NCBI RefSeq assembly: GCF_000403845.2
Contig: NZ_KE159568.1
Span: forward strand, 497,725-561,724
Reading direction: 5' to 3'
Length of the DNA stretch: 64,000 nt
Source: Eubacterium sp. 14-2
GTDB lineage: Bacteria; Bacillota; Clostridia; Lachnospirales; Lachnospiraceae
Shown: one piece after another, positions 54,178-62,785 of the stretch
Position numbering within the stretch: position 1 is the first letter of the stretch
Layout of the letters: each line of letters begins with the position of its first letter
Notes under the pieces: generated by a model
Database searches by the model: none
Told to the model about the DNA's origin: nothing
The model's input: the letters and a program-made list of their open reading frames with translations, nothing else
Translations under genes and position numbers: made by a program

Positions 54178-55584
54178 TTATATAACAGTCAGAATTCCGA
54201 TGGATTTCAGCAGCAGAATCACCAGAAGAACCGGCGCCGCATAGCGTATCATAATAATATACAGCTGCCTTCTGCCGAATCTGCATCCTGTCTTTTCCAC
54301 TTCGTCTATGATGGTCCGGGGCTTCACAATCCATCCAATCAGAATACAGGTTCCGATTGCCACCAGGGGCATCAGGCAGTTGTTGCTGATATAATCCATA
54401 ATGTCCAGAATCTGGGCATGGGCTCCGTTGGGCAGTTCAATGTCAAAATACAGTTTGTTGTAGCCAAGACATACCAGAAGGCCTCCTGCCAGCGCAATCA
54501 CTGTCTCCAGAACCGTTGCCTTTACCCTTGACATATGAAACTGGTCCATAAAACTGGAAACCACTGCTTCCATAACTGATACCGCACTGGTCAGAGCCGC
54601 AAAGAGCACCATGGCAAAAAACAACGCTCCTATAAAACCTCCTGTTTTTCCCATATGGGAAAATACTTTCGGCAGAGATACAAACATCAGGCTGGGCCCA
54701 GAAGCCTCCATTCCCTCTCTTCCCATAAAGGTAAACACTGCCGGAATAATCATAACTCCTGCCAGAAATGCCACTGCTGTATCAAAAATTTCTATCTGGT
54801 TAATGGAACGCACCAGATTTGCATCATCTTTCACATAGGAACCGTATGTGATCATAATTCCCATGGCCACGCTGAGGCTGAAAAACAACTGCCCCATAGC
54901 GTCCAGCAGTACGGTAAAAAATCCTTTCAGCGTCAGACCTTCAAAGCTGGGCACCACATAAATCAGAAATCCTTCCAGTCCGGTTCTGGTTGCTCCCGTC
55001 TCATCTGTGGCACTGATGGTCAGAGAAAATACTGCAATGCCGACCACCATAAGAAGCAAAAGAGGCATCAGTATTTTTGAAAAAGACTCAATCCCATGAT
55101 TAACGCCCCGGAATATGATAACTGCCACAACCAGCAGAAATACCATCATAAATACCAGAGGCTCCGTGGTCCCGGTAATATATCCGGTAAAATATCCGTC
55201 AGACGCCGCGTTGCCTCCGTCCCCGGTCAGATAAGCCAGCAGATATTTTACAACCCATCCGCCGATTACACAGTAATAAGGCATAATAATTACCGGCACC
55301 AGACAGGCCAGCACGCCCAGAAATTTCCACTTTTCCTTTAACTTGCCGTAAGCTGTCAGAGGGCTCTGTTTCGTTTTTCTTCCAATGGCAATTTCCGTGG
55401 TCAGCAGCGTAAAACCAAAGGTAAGAGCCAGAATCAGGTAAATAACCAGAAAAAGCCCTCCTCCGTCTTTGGCCGCCAGATACGGAAACCTCCAGATATT
55501 TCCCAGTCCTACAGCGCTTCCCGCCGCTGCCAGGACAAAGCCGACTGAACCTGAAAATAAGTGTCTGTTTTTTTCTTTTTCCAT
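54178..55584 (-). CDS. Sodium-dependent transporter of the NSS (SNF) family
   Basis: 468 residues, about 11-12 membrane helices. The first carries the Na/substrate signature GSAVGLGNIWRFPYLAAKDGG. Bacterial NSS proteins import amino acids such as Trp, Leu or Ala with Na+. Single gene, preceded by 72 bp without features. The 200 bp before it (53978-54177) carry only A/T-rich spacer DNA. Confidence 0.92.
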   Translation of the reverse strand: MEKEKNRHLFSGSVGFVLAAAGSAVGLGNIWRFPYLAAKDGGGLFLVIYLILALTFGFTLLTTEIAIGRKTKQSPLTAYGKLKEKWKFLGVLACLVPVIIMPYYCVIGGWVVKYLLAYLTGDGGNAASDGYFTGYITGTTEPLVFMMVFLLVVAVIIFRGVNHGIESFSKILMPLLLLMVVGIAVFSLTISATDETGATRTGLEGFLIYVVPSFEGLTLKGFFTVLLDAMGQLFFSLSVAMGIMITYGSYVKDDANLVRSINQIEIFDTAVAFLAGVMIIPAVFTFMGREGMEASGPSLMFVSLPKVFSHMGKTGGFIGALFFAMVLFAALTSAVSVMEAVVSSFMDQFHMSRVKATVLETVIALAGGLLVCLGYNKLYFDIELPNGAHAQILDIMDYISNNCLMPLVAIGTCILIGWIVKPRTIIDEVEKTGCRFGRRQLYIIMIRYAAPVLLVILLLKSIGILTVI

Positions 55585-55656
55585 GTTTTCTGTGGGGTAA
55601 TTCCCCGCTCCCTTCCTGTAAATTTTAAACCCATTATACTATAAACGGGCCCTGTG

Positions 55657-56163
55657 TCAAAGTTTTATTTCGTATCCGTATTCACGCAATGTTAATTCCT
55701 CGTCAATTACCAAATGATAAACTCCCTTTCTCCGCGTAAATCCATGCTTCTCATAAAGCCCCGCAGCAGGCTTATTAATATCTGCCACAAACAGCCGCAG
55801 ATACTCTGCTCCCAGAGCTTTTGCTGTTGTTCTGGCCTTTGCCAGCATCCTGCCGCCAATTCCTCTTCCACCATAGTTCGGCCTTACCCCAAAACGGTCC
55901 AGATACAGGGCCTTCACAAAACATTTCTCCCATTCCACATGATTTTCCCCGCCATCCCCCTCACACAGCGCAAATGCAGAAACAGGCTCCCCATGTTCTG
56001 ACATAAGATAGAGGCGGCTGTTCCTGATATCATCTTCCAGAAAGTCACAGGGATAAATTTCATCCCATATCTGAATCTGATTTTCATTCATGTTCCGTAT
56101 CATTTCCCGATACATAAGTTTAAGCTGCTCCAGGTCCTTCTGCACCGCCTGTCTGAATTCCAT
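55657..56163 (-). CDS. GNAT-family N-acetyltransferase
   Basis: 168 residues: EFRQAVQKDLEQLKLMYREMI start, acetyl-CoA loop GVRPNYGGRGIGGRMLAKA, and the ending LYEKHGFTRRKGVYH. ATG 56163 follows GGAGG. Substrate unknown; may be an amino-acid or antibiotic acetyltransferase. Confidence 0.9.
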   Translation of the reverse strand: MEFRQAVQKDLEQLKLMYREMIRNMNENQIQIWDEIYPCDFLEDDIRNSRLYLMSEHGEPVSAFALCEGDGGENHVEWEKCFVKALYLDRFGVRPNYGGRGIGGRMLAKARTTAKALGAEYLRLFVADINKPAAGLYEKHGFTRRKGVYHLVIDEELTLREYGYEIKL

Positions 56164-56237
56164 GTATATTTCCTCCTTCCGCCTCTGTTCCTGCAGCCGC
56201 AAAGCAATCTGTATCTCCACGCAAACCACGGCTGCTT

Positions 56238-57464
56238 TTATCTCTGTCGTACTGTTCCCTCTTCTCCAATCTGAATTCCATAAGAGATCTCCTCCAGAAA
56301 CCGATACAGCTCTTGCGCCTGCTCGTTGCTCATTTCCTGGGTTTTCGCCCCTGCTGCATACGCCGGGAAAATCTGCAGAAACGTTTCATTTTCCGGCGTC
56401 ACAACAGCTTTCAGCAGTATGGTAGACGAAATTTCCTGGTTAAAAATAAAATTTCCAAGGCTGTAAACAATGGGTTTTCCATTATAATATTCTATCCCCT
56501 GCAGTACATGGGGATGGGCTCCGATTATCAGATCGGCCCCGGCGTCTATATATTCTTTTGCCAGCTGTCTCTGATATTCCTCCGGCGTATTCTCCCGCTC
56601 AATCCCCCAGTGGACATACACGGTAAGAAAATCACACTGCTGTTTCGTCTGTCGGATGGCTTCGCAGAGAATGGCGCTGTCATAGGTGCACAGCATACCC
56701 GGCTGCTGATTTTCAATATTCCATTCAGGCACCGGAATCACTCTGGAAGCTCCCAGAAATCCAAAGTTTTTCGTATCGTTCTGAACAAAAAACGCCTTTG
56801 CGGCACGTGCTTTATCCATACCTGCTCCCACATATGCAATTCCGGCGTCATCCAGTGTCTGAAAGGTATCTGTCAGAGCCTTTGGGCCATAATCCAGCGC
56901 ATGGTTATTGGCAAGCGTTACCACATGGATCCCCAGGTCTTTCAGTACATTAATATAAGAAGGATTTATCCGAAAGGTGAACTGCTTGTCCGGCGCCTGC
57001 TCTCCCCCGGTGGAAAATGGAAATTCCTCATTTGCCATCACCACATCCCCCTGTCTCATTTCTGACAGCAGCTTTTCTGACAGCACACCGCTGATTCCCT
57101 CCCTGTCGTACTGTTCCAGCACATAGGGGCTCAGGTAAATATCGCCTGTAAACACAAGGGATGTTTCCTCTGAAACCGTTTCCTCTCCTTCCGGTGCTTC
57201 TGCAGGATTGCTTCCATCTGCTCCCTGATCCCCTTCTCTGATCTGACTTTCACTTTCTTCTCCCGGCACTTCTCCCTGCCGGCTTTCATCCCCTTCATCC
57301 GGCCCGCCGGTCCTCTGCTCCGATGTCTGTGCCTCCTGTTCTTCACGGAAAAGTTCTTTCTCCTCTCCATAATTTCCTGATTTATATACCCACAAACACA
57401 GGCCCGCCCCGGTCAGTGTCAGAATAAGCATGGAAATCATGGCCCGCCGAATACTTTTTTTCAT
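56238..57464 (-). CDS. CapA-family protein (poly-gamma-glutamate synthesis-like phosphoesterase)
   Basis: About 408 residues: a membrane anchor, a Glu/Ser/Gly-rich linker (about 30-95), then the CapA metallophosphatase-like domain (SLVFTGDIYLSPYVLEQYD, GDVVMANEEFPFS, VVTLANNHALDYG, VHWGIERENTPEEYQRQLAK, GADLIIGAHPHVLQGIEYYNGKP). The conserved His/Asp/Asn residues are intact. Domain is extracellular. Start at 57464 (ATG of MKKSIRR). Confidence 0.88.
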   Translation of the reverse strand: MKKSIRRAMISMLILTLTGAGLCLWVYKSGNYGEEKELFREEQEAQTSEQRTGGPDEGDESRQGEVPGEESESQIREGDQGADGSNPAEAPEGEETVSEETSLVFTGDIYLSPYVLEQYDREGISGVLSEKLLSEMRQGDVVMANEEFPFSTGGEQAPDKQFTFRINPSYINVLKDLGIHVVTLANNHALDYGPKALTDTFQTLDDAGIAYVGAGMDKARAAKAFFVQNDTKNFGFLGASRVIPVPEWNIENQQPGMLCTYDSAILCEAIRQTKQQCDFLTVYVHWGIERENTPEEYQRQLAKEYIDAGADLIIGAHPHVLQGIEYYNGKPIVYSLGNFIFNQEISSTILLKAVVTPENETFLQIFPAYAAGAKTQEMSNEQAQELYRFLEEISYGIQIGEEGTVRQR

Positions 57465-57502
57465 TTGCAGCCCTCCCAAAATTCAGTAACTGTAATTTAT
57501 TG

Positions 57503-58573
57503 TTGTAGGATTACAATACATGTGTTACAACTAAATATTTAAAAAGCAGAGACACTGCCTTTGTGTTATAATTTAAGTCACCACAACCAAAACAAACCGA
57601 AAGGAGTTCTCTGCTATGACTACTATAACACAAGATATGAGGTATCGTCTATCACTAATCAAATACGCTGAAAAATTTGGTGTGACCAAAGCTGCCATAA
57701 GATATAAGACCAACCGACAGTATATCTATCGGTGGAAGCGCCGTTATGACGGCTCTGTCGAGTCTTTGCGTGACCGTTCCCGCAGGCCACATCACCATCC
57801 CAACCAGCATACCCCGGATGAGATCAAGCTGATCATGGACATGCGCAGACGCAACCCTGACGCAGGGCTTGTTGTCTTTTGGGTCAAACTCAGGCAGCGC
57901 GGCTATTCCCGTTCTATTCCGGGGTTATACCGCTTCCTTCGCAAGCAGGGGATCATGGCTGTGAAACCCGCCAATCCCAAGTATGCCGCAAAACCTTATG
58001 AGCAGATGCAGCATCCCGGCCAGCGCATACAGATTGATGTGAAATTTGTTCTCTCCGTATGCCTTGTAAACGGAGCAAAAGGACAGCGTTTCTATCAGTA
58101 TACTGCAATTGACGAGTTTTCCAGATGGCGTTTTGTAGAAGCGTTTGAGGAACACAGCTCTTATTCTTCCGCTTTGTTCCCTGAGCATCTGATCAAGGCT
58201 TTCCCATGCCCTATTGAATGCGTACAGACCGACAACGGACAGGAATTCACGAAACGTTTCAGTTCCCATGGCGGCTCTGATAAACCCACCATTTTTCAGG
58301 TACGTCTTATGGAGCATGGCATCCGGCACAAGCTGATCCGTCCCTTTACCCCAAGGCACAATGGCAAGGTTGAAAGAAGCCACCGAAAAGATAATGAACG
58401 GTTTTATGCCACCCACGCCTTTTATTCCTTTGACGACTTCGCAAAACAGCTTAAAGTGTATAACCGCAGGGATTACAATAACTTTCCCATGCGGCCGCTT
58501 GGATGGAGAACACCTGATGAGGTGTTAAAGAATTATCTGCGGTCAGTGTAACACATGTTTGACAAACCTACAA
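57503..58573 (+). mobile_element. Complete insertion sequence with imperfect terminal repeats and long flanking repeats
   Basis: Terminal inverted repeats begin TTGTAGG and share ACATGTGTTACA (57503-57529; complement at 58547-58573). One transposase gene lies between. Outside, AATTCAGTAACTGTAATTTATTG (23 bp, given as positions 57480-57502 and 58574-58596) appears on both sides in direct orientation. Confidence 0.85.
57616..58551 (+). CDS. IS481-like DDE transposase
   Basis: 311 residues: N-terminal helix-turn-helix (KFGVTKAAIRYKTNRQYIYRWKRRYDG), rve-type catalytic core with Asp in RIQIDVKFV, Asp in VQTDNGQEFT and Glu in NGKVERSHRKDN. Complete; ribosome site AAAGGAG before ATG 57616. The IS481/IS3-superfamily assignment is by motif reading. 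Confidence 0.9.
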   Translation: MTTITQDMRYRLSLIKYAEKFGVTKAAIRYKTNRQYIYRWKRRYDGSVESLRDRSRRPHHHPNQHTPDEIKLIMDMRRRNPDAGLVVFWVKLRQRGYSRSIPGLYRFLRKQGIMAVKPANPKYAAKPYEQMQHPGQRIQIDVKFVLSVCLVNGAKGQRFYQYTAIDEFSRWRFVEAFEEHSSYSSALFPEHLIKAFPCPIECVQTDNGQEFTKRFSSHGGSDKPTIFQVRLMEHGIRHKLIRPFTPRHNGKVERSHRKDNERFYATHAFYSFDDFAKQLKVYNRRDYNNFPMRPLGWRTPDEVLKNYLRSV

Positions 58574-58601
58574 AATTCAGTAACTGTAATTTATTGTACC
58601 A

Positions 58602-58630
58602 TTGATTTTTATACCAATCAATGGTACAAT
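58602..58630 (+). promoter_or_regulatory. Promoter overlapping a palindrome
   Basis: TTGATT (58602-58607), 17 bp, TACAAT (58625-58630), ahead of the gene at 58665. The DNA around it is a 19-20 bp inverted repeat (AATTTATTGTACCATTGAT and its complement), a possible operator. The IS flanking repeat ends inside the left arm of this palindrome, so the IS landed at the edge of the promoter. Confidence 0.6.
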
Positions 58631-58664
58631 AAATTGCAAATTGTATAAAGAGGGAGGTTTTCTT

Positions 58665-59114
58665 GTGGCAACATGGCAAATTGTACTGATTGTAATTACC
58701 GTTCTTATGCTTGCGGCAACTATTACGCTTTACATATTAGGCAAAAAATCACAGAAGAAAAAAGAAGAGCAGGATGCTCAGATTGCTGCGGCAGCACAGA
58801 CCATATCCATGCTGATCATTGATAAGAAGCGGATGAAGATGAAAGATGCCGGTCTTCCCGCCGCGGTACTGGCACAGACTCCGAAACTGCTGCGGGGCTC
58901 CAAACTGCCCGTGGTGAAAGCAAAAGTAGGACCAAAAATCATGACTTTTATCTGCGAAGGAGAGATTTTTGACAGTATCCCCACAAAAAAAGAAGTAAAG
59001 GCTGTGGTAAGCGGTCTCTATATTACTTCCGTCAAGGGCCTCCGCGGTTCCGCTGAACCGGTGGTCAGGAAAAAGAAATTTCTGGACAGGCTCAGAGAAA
59101 AAGCGGCAAAATAA
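58665..59114 (+). CDS. Single-pass membrane protein of unknown function
   Basis: 149 residues: one N-terminal membrane helix (QIVLIVITVLMLAATITLYIL), a polar KKSQKKKEEQDAQ linker and a soluble domain (LIIDKKRMKMKDAGLP, VKAKVGPKIMTFICEGEIFDSIPTKKEVKAVVSGLYI). GTG start at 58665 with GGGAGG at proper distance. Conserved-looking but no family named. Confidence 0.75.
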   Translation: MATWQIVLIVITVLMLAATITLYILGKKSQKKKEEQDAQIAAAAQTISMLIIDKKRMKMKDAGLPAAVLAQTPKLLRGSKLPVVKAKVGPKIMTFICEGEIFDSIPTKKEVKAVVSGLYITSVKGLRGSAEPVVRKKKFLDRLREKAAK

Positions 59115-59115
59115 T

Positions 59116-59167
59116 GGTATCATAAAAAGAATCCCGGATGTAAATCCGGGATTCTTTTTATGATACC
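59116..59167. terminator. Bidirectional terminator
   Basis: A long stem (GGTATCATAAAAAGAATCCC paired with its complement at 59148-59167), with A/T runs inside both arms. It separates the plus-strand gene from the minus-strand exporter remnant. Confidence 0.8.
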
Positions 59168-59257
59168 GCTATTCTTCCTGATGGCATCCATAACAGGCGT
59201 GGCCCATGGCGGCAAACAATTTTCCAACACATCTCTTTTCCGTTTTACAAAGGTTAT

Positions 59258-60579
59258 TCATCCATTGGTCACATGATATAATGAATAAAAATATTCTTTC
59301 TTTTCCAGTAATTCATAAAAACCGCCCCGTTCACATACACTACCATGATGTAATACGATTATTTCATCATACTGTTCCAGTAAAACATCATCCAGTCGAT
59401 GGGTAACCACCACACGAGTCAGTCCGTCTAATTTCAGAATAGCGTCCGTAATGGCATATGCCGTCTGGCTGTCCAGAGAGGCTGTGGCTTCATCCAGCAG
59501 CAATACCGGCGTGCCCCGCAGCAAACACCGGGCAATGGACACCCGTTGCCGTTCACCGCCGGAAAGCCCCGATCCATTCTCACCGCAGAGATAATCTCCG
59601 CCCCGCTCTGCAACCAGTTCGGACAAACCGGAACGTTGAATGGCCATGTCTGTTTCTTCTTCCGGAAATTCACGAAACATGGTGATATTACGGAGGATGG
59701 TATCGTTAAACAGAAAAACATTCTGGTCAATCAGGCTGATCACATCATAAAGGCTGTTGGCATCTACTTCCCGTAATTCCTTTCCATCCACAAAAATATG
59801 ACCGGAATAATCATCACAGGCTCCCATCAGAAGATTAAGCAGGGTACTCTTGCCGCTTCCGGAAGGTCCCACCAGAGCGTATTTTTTCCCGGCTTCCAAC
59901 CTGATATTTATATGCTCCAATACAGGCTGGTCCGGCTCATAACCAAACGTAACATCCTCAATAGAAATTGCTTCGTTCAGCATCGGTTCCACTCTGTCCC
60001 CGGCAGATTCTGCATTTTCCCTGGTAATTTCAGCCAACTTCTCAATAAGGGCTCCGGCCCCTTTGCGGCTGGCCTGGTATTGGGGAACAATATTGACAGG
60101 CATTATAATATAATTGCAGAGATTGAAAAAAATAAGTACCGTTCCTGCTGTAATATCCCCCCGAACAGCCAGAAACGCTCCTGCCAGGAAAATACCGAAC
60201 TGTAAAATATTTGCACATAAGTCCTGGCTCACTGCTGCCAGCAGACATTCCCACCAATAACGCCGGAATTTTTTCTCCTCCACTCTGCGGCTGACATCGC
60301 TGAATATCTGCCGGGCTTCCTGCTTTTTGCCCGATACATGGCCGCACTTACCAGGAACATCACCGTAACAAAACCAATACTGAAAATCAGAACTTCCTTT
60401 AACTGCTGCAAATCCCCGGAAGCAATAACGTCTATTACTCTGCCCAACAGCCAGGAACCCACCAGACTTGCCGGAAAATTCAAAATCACCAATACCAGGG
60501 CCAAAACGAACTGTCCTCTGTTTTTGTAATAAAAAGAATGAAAATATGATTTCACATAGTTATTTTTACTGTCTTTCAT
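59258..60579 (-). pseudogene. ABC exporter (fused TMD-NBD), internal deletion and frameshift
   Basis: The N-terminal part (60579 to about 60330) has two membrane helices ending SAAMYRAKSR. The frame continues only after a shift at the A5 tract near 60330 as QEARQIF and EEKKFRRYWWECLLAAV, then membrane helices and an intact ATPase (GPSGSGKSTLLNLL, LSGGERQRVSIARCL, VLLLDEATASLD, VVTHRL). About 100 residues of the membrane domain typical of this family are missing at the junction. The exporter is therefore a deletion derivative. ATG 60579 with GGAGGAG site. Confidence 0.8.
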
Positions 60580-60649
60580 AACTCCTCCTACTTCTGCAAT
60601 ATTCTGTCCTTCCATGAAATGAATATTGGCTGTTTCGGAATTTTCTCTC

Positions 60650-61102
60650 TCAGGCCAGGGTAAAATTCCCCGACTCTCTGGACTTGATATTCATGGTGAT
60701 GGAACAGTCTGCCAGATGTTCATAATTCACCTCCAGATTGTATTTCACCCGCACATCAATATTATCCTCCGTTTCTGCAATATCCACGCTTTTGGCGTCA
60801 ATACCAATTAAAATACTTCCGAACGGGGTATTGTAGTAGGAGATATTTTTCTTGTTTTTTTCAAAAATCATATGTACATTGGAAATGCCTTTTTTGGTGA
60901 TATCCAGATAATCATCGGTGAGTTTGATGACATTTCTGGTATTTCCGTCAAATCCCTCCATAACCTCATCATACAGGATGTAGTGCTTTCCGTTTTTCTT
61001 GTAGTAATCGCCGGCGGTAATCACTTCTACCGGTTCCGCATCATCTTCGTCTTTGACTGCAAACTGCAGTCCGCTGATTGATAATAACACATCTTTTGTC
61101 AT
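60650..61102 (-). CDS. DUF1934 protein
   Basis: 150 residues, beta-rich: KDVLLSISGLQFAVKDED, KHYILYDEVMEGF, VIKLTDDYLDITKKG, YYNTPFGSILIGIDA, DVRVKYNLEVNYEHL. This matches the calycin-like DUF1934 family found next to murI or rpoE in Clostridia. Starts 3 bp after murI stop. Confidence 0.88.
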   Translation of the reverse strand: MTKDVLLSISGLQFAVKDEDDAEPVEVITAGDYYKKNGKHYILYDEVMEGFDGNTRNVIKLTDDYLDITKKGISNVHMIFEKNKKNISYYNTPFGSILIGIDAKSVDIAETEDNIDVRVKYNLEVNYEHLADCSITMNIKSRESGNFTLA

Positions 61103-61105
61103 AAG

Positions 61106-61939
61106 TTACTCCTCAATATGTATTAACTGCGCTTCTTTGATTTCACAGGGCAGAATGGAACTGGCAAAACTCCTGAATTTCTCTGCGGCATCACTGACAT
61201 AAAACTGGTACCGCACAGCAGGCGCCTGTCCCTTTCCGTCATTGGCAAGGTGATGCTGCCAGAGCAGACGCTTCAGGCCCTGAGCAGTTTCATAAGCCGG
61301 ATTTACCAGATTGACCCCTTCCCCCATAATATCCCGGATCGTGGAGCGAAGCAGCGGATAATGGGTACATCCCAGAATCAGCGTGTCAATATCTGATTCC
61401 TGAAAAGAGGCCAGATACCGTTTTGCCACCTCAATGGTAACGGAATCCTTCAGCCAGCCCTCCTCCACCAGCGGTACAAACAGCGGACATGCCTTGCCCA
61501 GTACCACCGCATCCGGATTATGTCTGTGTATCATTTCTGTATAAATCTGGCTTCCCACCGTTCCTTCCGTTCCGATTACGCCGATTCTGCCGTTCCCGGT
61601 GGATTCCGCAGCCACTTTTGCCCCCGGTTTCACCACACCGATCACAGGCATTTTCACTTCCGGCCGAATTTCCTCCAGGGCAAAGGCACTGGCTGTATTA
61701 CAGGCAACCACAATGGCTTTCACACCCATGGTTTCCAGAAACCGGATAATCTGCCTGGAATAACGGATAATGGTTTCTTTTGACTTGCTTCCATAGGGTA
61801 CGCGGGCCGTATCCCCAAAATAAATGATATGTTCCATGGGAAGCTGGCGCATAATTTCTCTGGCCACCGTCAGCCCTCCCACCCCGGAATCGAACACGCC
61901 TACGGGAGCATATTTCTTATCTTCAAAGGATTGATTCAT
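61106..61939 (-). CDS. murI: Glutamate racemase
   Basis: 277 residues: GVFDSGVGGLTVAREI, first catalytic Cys in VVACNTASAFA, second in LGCTHYPLL. Converts L- to D-glutamate for peptidoglycan. ATG 61939 follows GGAGAG; the open frame continues 21 codons upstream without a good start. Next to DUF1934 and spoIIR. Confidence 0.93.
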   Translation of the reverse strand: MNQSFEDKKYAPVGVFDSGVGGLTVAREIMRQLPMEHIIYFGDTARVPYGSKSKETIIRYSRQIIRFLETMGVKAIVVACNTASAFALEEIRPEVKMPVIGVVKPGAKVAAESTGNGRIGVIGTEGTVGSQIYTEMIHRHNPDAVVLGKACPLFVPLVEEGWLKDSVTIEVAKRYLASFQESDIDTLILGCTHYPLLRSTIRDIMGEGVNLVNPAYETAQGLKRLLWQHHLANDGKGQAPAVRYQFYVSDAAEKFRSFASSILPCEIKEAQLIHIEE

Positions 61940-62057
61940 TTTACTCTCTCCATAAAACAGGTCATACACATGTATATTACCTGTTTTGCATGGAAAATGC
62001 AAGAGGAGGTGAAAATTTTCAGGATTTTACCATGTCATCCGGCCAGGGCCCTGCAGC

Positions 62058-62675
62058 TTACTCAAACTTCTCTCTCAGCCACTCCAGCAGGGCAGATTTC
62101 ACCTTATAATTTTTGTGTTCCATCAGACTTTTATATTCTTCCTGAGTCAGCACCTGCTCCAGCGACTTTTCCGCTTCTTCATCCACCACTTCATAGGTGC
62201 TGTTGAAAAAACAGAGATTCGGGTACATGACACACCACCAGTTCTGTCCTTTTCCCTCTCCGATTACCACTTCCAGCGCCTCATATTTTCCTGCCGGAAA
62301 GGTATAATTTCCATAGGTTTTTTCCGGAAAATCCACCACTGCCAGTTCAGCCCTGACAGGATAATCATAGCCTTCCTCGCTGATTACCCGCTCTGCTTCT
62401 TTTTCAATTCCAAACAGATGATCTGTTATAATCCGGCGGCTTTTTTCAATATCAGACACACCGGAAAGCACCGGCTGCATACTGGCTCCTATGGCGTCCC
62501 GCACCTTTAATTTCAGTTCCTGGTCCAGAGGGGCGTCACTGTTTGCCCGCACATGGAACCGGATGATTTTTCCTGCAATTTCCTCTGTCATACTGTGATT
62601 TTTATATTGATGATACCCGCAAAGCAGCAGCAGAACTGCTGCCAGAATAATTCCTGTCCTGGTGATTTTTTTCAT
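62058..62675 (-). CDS. spoIIR: Stage II sporulation protein R
   Basis: 205 residues: N-terminal signal/anchor helix, then the SpoIIR core (IIRFHVRANSDAPLDQELKLKVRDAI, NYTFPAGKYEALEVVIGEGKGQNWWCVMYP). Secreted signal that activates SpoIIGA to process pro-sigmaE in endospore formers. Indicates the host makes spores. Confidence 0.93.
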   Translation of the reverse strand: MKKITRTGIILAAVLLLLCGYHQYKNHSMTEEIAGKIIRFHVRANSDAPLDQELKLKVRDAIGASMQPVLSGVSDIEKSRRIITDHLFGIEKEAERVISEEGYDYPVRAELAVVDFPEKTYGNYTFPAGKYEALEVVIGEGKGQNWWCVMYPNLCFFNSTYEVVDEEAEKSLEQVLTQEEYKSLMEHKNYKVKSALLEWLREKFE

Positions 62676-62785
62676 GTCAGATACTCTCCTTAACCAAAAT
62701 AGTTTTGCCGGCTAAGGAAAGTATTGACAGAAATTTCCGGTCTATTCCATTAAACAATGTAATTTTTGCCGTCAGTCATGTTTTT

